64,000 bases of DNA, from positions 1,488,001 through 1,552,000 of the forward strand of contig NZ_CP017671.1 in the NCBI RefSeq assembly GCF_001874625.1, written 5' to 3'. The position numbers were made by a program, and so were the translations under genes. Below the pieces are notes generated by a model, which was not told the DNA's origin, ran no database searches, and saw nothing but the letters and a program-made list of their open reading frames with translations. This DNA comes from Providencia rettgeri. GTDB taxonomy: Bacteria > Pseudomonadota > Gammaproteobacteria > Enterobacterales > Enterobacteriaceae. Positions 59,793-64,000 of the stretch are shown one piece after another (within the stretch, counting starts at the first letter, position 1; each line of letters begins with the position of its first letter).

Positions 59793-61940
59793 TTATGCAC
59801 TGATTTTTCGGATCATTTGCTTTATTTCAGGTACAAGTTCAAGTAAAAGCTTAGTTTGTTCCATAATAAGTAATGTTTTTTCATCGTCACTTTTTGCAAT
59901 GTTATCGATTCGCTGTAATAAGTTTTGGCGCAGCCTATCAGATTTTTCATCGATAATTTGAGAGTCTAGTATGTTGGTTTGCAAGGCAGATTCAACATAG
60001 CAAATTGCATCATTTAACAGTGCCAAGTTATCCTCATTATGGATTTTTTCACGGTGCGCACCTAACGCGGAAATATAGCTAAGTAGTGTATGGTTTAAAC
60101 ATAAAAGTCTGAAAGCTTGTTCTTGGGTGATCCGGTAAGATTTGGGGTCTGATGCCATATTGGAGACAATAGAAGCAAATTCTGCATCATTATTATGTGC
60201 ATCACGGCGTGCAACACGGTATTCAAGGCTATTATCTTTACCTTGGTAGTACTGCAGTAAAATGGCATCAAGGTACCTACAATTACTGTCCATTGTTTTT
60301 TGAATGACCTGAGGAAGTTGGCGAAATTTCCAATCAGGCCAAATAAAACTTACAGCAAGTAGTGCGATAAAACAGCCGATAAGGGTGTCAATAATCCGAG
60401 GTAATGCGACATCAAACCCTTCTCCTAATAAGTTAAAGCAAAAAAGCACTAACAAAGTGATAAAAAGGGTAGCTTGTGCATATTGGCTACTACGGAACAT
60501 AAAGAACAGTAAGCCAGAGATCACAATAAGGGTAAGCTGGCCTTCAATTGATGGGATTAAATTAAGTAATGGTAACCCGATTAGGATACCAACGATAGTC
60601 CCGATGATACGCAGTGCTAAACGGCGTTTAGTGGCACTGTAGTTAGGTTGGCAGACAAATAAACTAGTGAGTAATATCCAATACCCTCTTTCCATATCAA
60701 ATAGTTGGATAATCGCGTAACCAGTACAAAGAAGTATTGACATCCTAACTGCATGGCGAAACAACGATGATTTTGGGGTTAAATGATGCTTAACCCGTGT
60801 AATAATATCATTAAAGCCTGATAATGATTCGTCAGACAATTGTTCTACTTGTTTATTATTTTGTTGCCATGAGCTTTGCTCAAGGCTTAGCCCTTTAAGT
60901 TGAACATCAATTCCCTTTAAATTTTTGAGTAAATTATGCAGTGCTTTTATTGCATGTAATTCAGGGGATTGCTGCTTAAGTAATAATAGTGAGTTTTCAA
61001 GGTAGCTGAAAGTTCGTTCAAAGCGTGGATTATGTTGATATTGTTTACGTAGCAATACGGATTGAGCAACTTGCTGGCAGGCTCTTGCTTGCATGGTTAG
61101 TAAGCGTTGAAAACGAAATAAGATATCATAATGGCGTAAGGTGCGACTAAGTTGTTGATACTGAATGTGAGACGAGCTAGCACGTTCATGGATATCTTGT
61201 GCAACAAAATAGTAATGCAGCGTATTACGAGTCCCTTTTTGGCCTCTATCACCTTTAAGTCGGCTCAATAAAGCAATTTTCGCTTGGTTCATTGTGTTGA
61301 CTAAATTACTGTTTACTAAAGCTAAATCATAAACTGATTGTTGATAATCATCTTCAAGATCAGGGTCAAATAAGTTAGCTTTTGCGTCTAGGTAGGCGGA
61401 AAGTTGCTGGTAGCATTGAGTGATGGCATCTTGTAATGGCCTGACGGGAAACAAAATATGGCCAATTAATGTTAGAATATTATACCAAATGGCCCCTGTA
61501 AGTAATAACACAGGTTGTTGATACCAAGTATCAAAAATGGGTACACCTAGCATGGTATAAATGGCTATCAGTAAGGCGCCAAATGCAATGGTGGCATAAC
61601 GTTGCCCTAAAGCACCAAGTAAGATGAACCCACAAGTCGAAAAAGCGAGGCCAAAAAAGAAAAATAGTGGGTATGGGAAGAGTAACTCAATTGAAACTGA
61701 GGCAACAAAAAAACAAAAAAGGGTAATAATTAAATTTTTTATTCTGCCAGTTAGCCTATCATCTAAGTCAGTCAAGGCTGCGGCAACCACGCCTAATGTC
61801 AGTGGGATAGTCACTTTAGGGTCTTGCCCTAAAAGCCACGGCACTAATGTTGCGCCTGTCAGGGCTATAAAGATTCGGATATAATATAAAATATGGCTGT
61901 TATATAGCACGCGGCGATAACTGGTAAGCAGTGTTAACAC
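59793..61940 (-). CDS. yccS: YccS/YhfK family inner-membrane protein
   Basis: Integral inner-membrane protein of the YccS/YhfK (FUSC-like) family, possibly an efflux or transport component; substrate unknown. I set the start at the GTG at 61940 because GAGG sits 6 bases before it and the resulting 715 residues fit the E. coli protein (about 717-720); an ATG 33 codons upstream has no ribosome site. Two blocks of transmembrane helices (N-terminal about 15-170, second about 365-490) are separated by soluble helical domains. E. coli yccF, normally between yccS and helD, is absent. Confidence 0.92.
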   Translation of the reverse strand: MLTLLTSYRRVLYNSHILYYIRIFIALTGATLVPWLLGQDPKVTIPLTLGVVAAALTDLDDRLTGRIKNLIITLFCFFVASVSIELLFPYPLFFFFGLAFSTCGFILLGALGQRYATIAFGALLIAIYTMLGVPIFDTWYQQPVLLLTGAIWYNILTLIGHILFPVRPLQDAITQCYQQLSAYLDAKANLFDPDLEDDYQQSVYDLALVNSNLVNTMNQAKIALLSRLKGDRGQKGTRNTLHYYFVAQDIHERASSSHIQYQQLSRTLRHYDILFRFQRLLTMQARACQQVAQSVLLRKQYQHNPRFERTFSYLENSLLLLKQQSPELHAIKALHNLLKNLKGIDVQLKGLSLEQSSWQQNNKQVEQLSDESLSGFNDIITRVKHHLTPKSSLFRHAVRMSILLCTGYAIIQLFDMERGYWILLTSLFVCQPNYSATKRRLALRIIGTIVGILIGLPLLNLIPSIEGQLTLIVISGLLFFMFRSSQYAQATLFITLLVLFCFNLLGEGFDVALPRIIDTLIGCFIALLAVSFIWPDWKFRQLPQVIQKTMDSNCRYLDAILLQYYQGKDNSLEYRVARRDAHNNDAEFASIVSNMASDPKSYRITQEQAFRLLCLNHTLLSYISALGAHREKIHNEDNLALLNDAICYVESALQTNILDSQIIDEKSDRLRQNLLQRIDNIAKSDDEKTLLIMEQTKLLLELVPEIKQMIRKISA

Positions 61941-62063
61941 AAAGTACCTCAGAGGTAAGACAAGCTCTAGTTTATATAGGATAGCGTGTTTGCAGGGAAT
62001 AAAAAACCGTTTGGAATCAAGCCAACCGTATTTTGTCATTGATTTTTTTCAGGTGCAGGACGT

Positions 62064-64000
62064 ATGGAACTGAAATCAACACAGATTGGACAGCGTCTGG
62101 CTCAGCATCCCTACAATCGGGTTCGCTTACTCAACGCAGGTATCGAAGTCAGTGGTGAAAACCACCAATATCTTATCCCATTCAATGAACTTATTGACCT
62201 TCGTTGTAAGAGGGGCATTGTTTGGGGGGAATTAGAATTTGAAATTGTGAACGAACAAGTTGTGCGTTTACACGGTACAGAGTGGAAACAAACTCAACGT
62301 TTTTACCATTATTTGTATGAAAAATGGCAACAATGGAGTGCCGAAATGAGCCAAGTCAGTGCGCAAGTATTGACTGAATTGGTGAAAACCATTGAACAAC
62401 TGATAAAACAAGATCATTGGCTTGGTTTACGTCAAGTTAGCAGTATCAAAGACAAAATTACTCAGAACTTTTCATCACTTCCTTTACCGTTAGTACGTAT
62501 TCCATCGTTTGAAAATTGTGCATCTCAGTATCAATTTTGCCTTAAGTGGTTGAATGACAGTGAAAAATGTCGCAAGCAAATTAATGAAAAGTGGTGCGAG
62601 TCTGTTTTGGTGCGTTATCACGATTTTTTCCAACAAGTTGAATCTTCACCATTAAATTACTCACAATCACTATCTGTCGTTAACGGCGAAGATAATGTGT
62701 TAGTGCTGGCAGGTGCTGGTAGTGGGAAAACGTCGGTTTTAGTCGCCAGAGCAGGCTGGCTAATACTAAGAGGGCTGGCAGAACCAAAGCAAATTTTATT
62801 GCTGGCATTTGGTCGCAAAGCTGCTGATGAAATGAATCAGCGCATTCAGCTACGTTTACAGCAGGATATCGAAGCGAAAACATTTCATGCGCTTGCTCTG
62901 CATATTATTCGGGAAGGTAGTAAAAAATCACCGGTTATCAGTGAACTCGAAACCAACAGTCAAAAACGTCAAACATTGTTATTAACAGAATGGCGAGAGC
63001 AATGTTCAACGAAAAAGGCTCAAGCGAAAGGTTGGCGAGAGTGGCTGGCTGAAGAGCTCCAATGGGAAATTCCCGATGGTGAGTTTTGGAATGATGACAA
63101 AATAAGCCATAAAGTTGCTGCGCGTTTAGAACGTTGGTTAAGCTTAATGCGTATGCATGGTGGTAGCCAAAAGGATATGGTAGATAAGGTCAATGATGAA
63201 ATTAAAGATCTTTTCCAAAAACGCATTCGTTTGATGGCACCATTATTAAAAGCATGGAAAAGTGCGCTAAAAGAGGAAGGTGCGGTTGATTTTTCTGGGT
63301 TAATTCATCAGGCGGTGAATATTTTAGAAAAAGGGCGCTTTATTAGCCCATGGAAACATATTTTAGTTGATGAATTCCAAGATATTTCACCTCTTAGAGC
63401 CAAATTGCTTCAAGCGTTACGTCAACAAAATAAGCAAACAACGTTGTTTGCAGTGGGCGATGATTGGCAAGCTATTTACCGTTTTAGTGGCGCTGAATTA
63501 GACCTGACCACCTCATTTGAAAATAATTTTGGGGAAGGGGAGCTTTGTGCTTTGGATACAACCTATCGCTTCAATGAACGTATTGGCGATATTGCGAATC
63601 GGTTTATTTTACAAAATCCAATTCAGCTTCATAAGCCATTAAATAGCTTAACTAAAGGTAGTAAAAAATCAGTTGTTCTTCTATATGAACAAGCATTGGA
63701 ACGGTTATTGGATAAAATGAGCGGCTATGTACTTGATGATGAAAGGATATTAGTACTGGCACGTTATCATTATTTAAAACCTGAAATTTTGAATAAAGCG
63801 CATACCCGTTGGCCAAAATTGACGATTGAATTTATGACGGTACATGCATCAAAAGGGCAGCAAGCAGATTATGTGATTATTTGTGGCTTAAACAGTGGTA
63901 AGGATGGTTTCCCTGCGCCGGCAAGGGAGTCAATTATTGAGCAAGCACTGTTGCCACAACCTGAAGATTTTGAGCATGCAGAAGAAAGGCGGTTACTGTA
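62064..64000 (+). CDS. helD: DNA helicase IV (5' part, cut by window end)
   Basis: UvrD/Rep-like superfamily 1 3'-5' DNA helicase. The frame opens at an ATG 8 bases after AGGTG and begins MELKSTQIGQRLAQHPYNRV as in E. coli HelD. It runs open to the end of the window, so about 645 of an expected 685 residues are present. Walker A AGAGSGKTS is at 216-224, Walker B ILVDEFQDIS near 436, GDDWQAIYRFSGA near 470, and TVHASKGQQADYV near 592. Divergent from yccS. Confidence 0.97.
   Translation, partial: MELKSTQIGQRLAQHPYNRVRLLNAGIEVSGENHQYLIPFNELIDLRCKRGIVWGELEFEIVNEQVVRLHGTEWKQTQRFYHYLYEKWQQWSAEMSQVSAQVLTELVKTIEQLIKQDHWLGLRQVSSIKDKITQNFSSLPLPLVRIPSFENCASQYQFCLKWLNDSEKCRKQINEKWCESVLVRYHDFFQQVESSPLNYSQSLSVVNGEDNVLVLAGAGSGKTSVLVARAGWLILRGLAEPKQILLLAFGRKAADEMNQRIQLRLQQDIEAKTFHALALHIIREGSKKSPVISELETNSQKRQTLLLTEWREQCSTKKAQAKGWREWLAEELQWEIPDGEFWNDDKISHKVAARLERWLSLMRMHGGSQKDMVDKVNDEIKDLFQKRIRLMAPLLKAWKSALKEEGAVDFSGLIHQAVNILEKGRFISPWKHILVDEFQDISPLRAKLLQALRQQNKQTTLFAVGDDWQAIYRFSGAELDLTTSFENNFGEGELCALDTTYRFNERIGDIANRFILQNPIQLHKPLNSLTKGSKKSVVLLYEQALERLLDKMSGYVLDDERILVLARYHYLKPEILNKAHTRWPKLTIEFMTVHASKGQQADYVIICGLNSGKDGFPAPARESIIEQALLPQPEDFEHAEERRLL

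Overview
The window looks like a contiguous piece of an AT-rich enteric chromosome, most likely Providencia or a close Morganellaceae relative. Evidence is protein similarity recalled from the E. coli orthologues, an ERIC element, mukFEB/matP/sulA typical of Enterobacterales, and the gene order, which follows the E. coli 20-22 min region (ycaI-msbA-lpxK-ycaR-kdsB-elyC-cmoM-mukFEB-ldtD-ycbK-gloC-aspC-ompF-asnS-pncB-pepN-pyrD-zapC-ycbX-rlmKL-uup-pqiABC-rmf-fabA-lonH-matP-ompA-sulA-sxy-yccS-helD). The genus call is an inference; no database was searched.

Layout. 0.2-7.1 kb: comEC (DNA uptake), msbA-lpxK (lipid A), a divergent cold-shock protein, ycaR-kdsB (KDO activation). 7.2-15.6 kb: elyC on the minus strand, then the cmoM-mukF-mukE-mukB operon (tRNA wobble modification and the MukBEF condensin). 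16.3-17.3 kb: an accessory stalk-only trimeric autotransporter. 17.7-21.0 kb: envelope and metabolic genes ldtD, ycbK, gloC. 21.25-31.6 kb: a giant accessory toxin gene, interrupted by a frameshift. 31.7-38.1 kb: aspC, ompF, asnS, pncB, all minus. 38.6-43.7 kb: pepN, pyrD, zapC, with a decayed small gene between pepN and pyrD. 43.9-53.2 kb: ycbX, rlmKL, uup, pqiABC, rmf. 53.3-64 kb: fabA, lonH, a very small GhoT/OrtT-like membrane toxin, matP, ompA, sulA, sxy, yccS, and the 5' part of helD, cut by the window end.

The standout is the toxin inserted between gloC and aspC, two genes that are near neighbours in other enterics. Its order is: C58/YopT-like cysteine protease, ExoY-like nucleotidyl cyclase, C80 (InsP6-activated type) autoprocessing protease, a long helical region with a hydrophobic TcdA/TcdB-like translocation segment, and RTX nonapeptide blocks. 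This is the plan of a large clostridial toxin (effector, autoprotease, translocator, C-terminal repeats) rebuilt with MARTX-type effectors and calcium-binding repeats. No type I secretion, acyltransferase or immunity gene lies beside it. The last RTX block and C terminus are in a second frame; one extra G in a five-G run would restore a single protein of about 3440 residues with perfect nonapeptide register.

Other accessory signals are the trimeric autotransporter with near-identical 28-residue stalk repeats, the orphan GhoT/OrtT-like toxin, and the ERIC element upstream of asnS. Most of the rest is housekeeping. Recognisable control sites include a LexA box at sulA, FadR and FabR boxes at fabA, OmpR-box and MicF-type leader sequences at ompF, the conserved ompA leader, and many intrinsic terminators.
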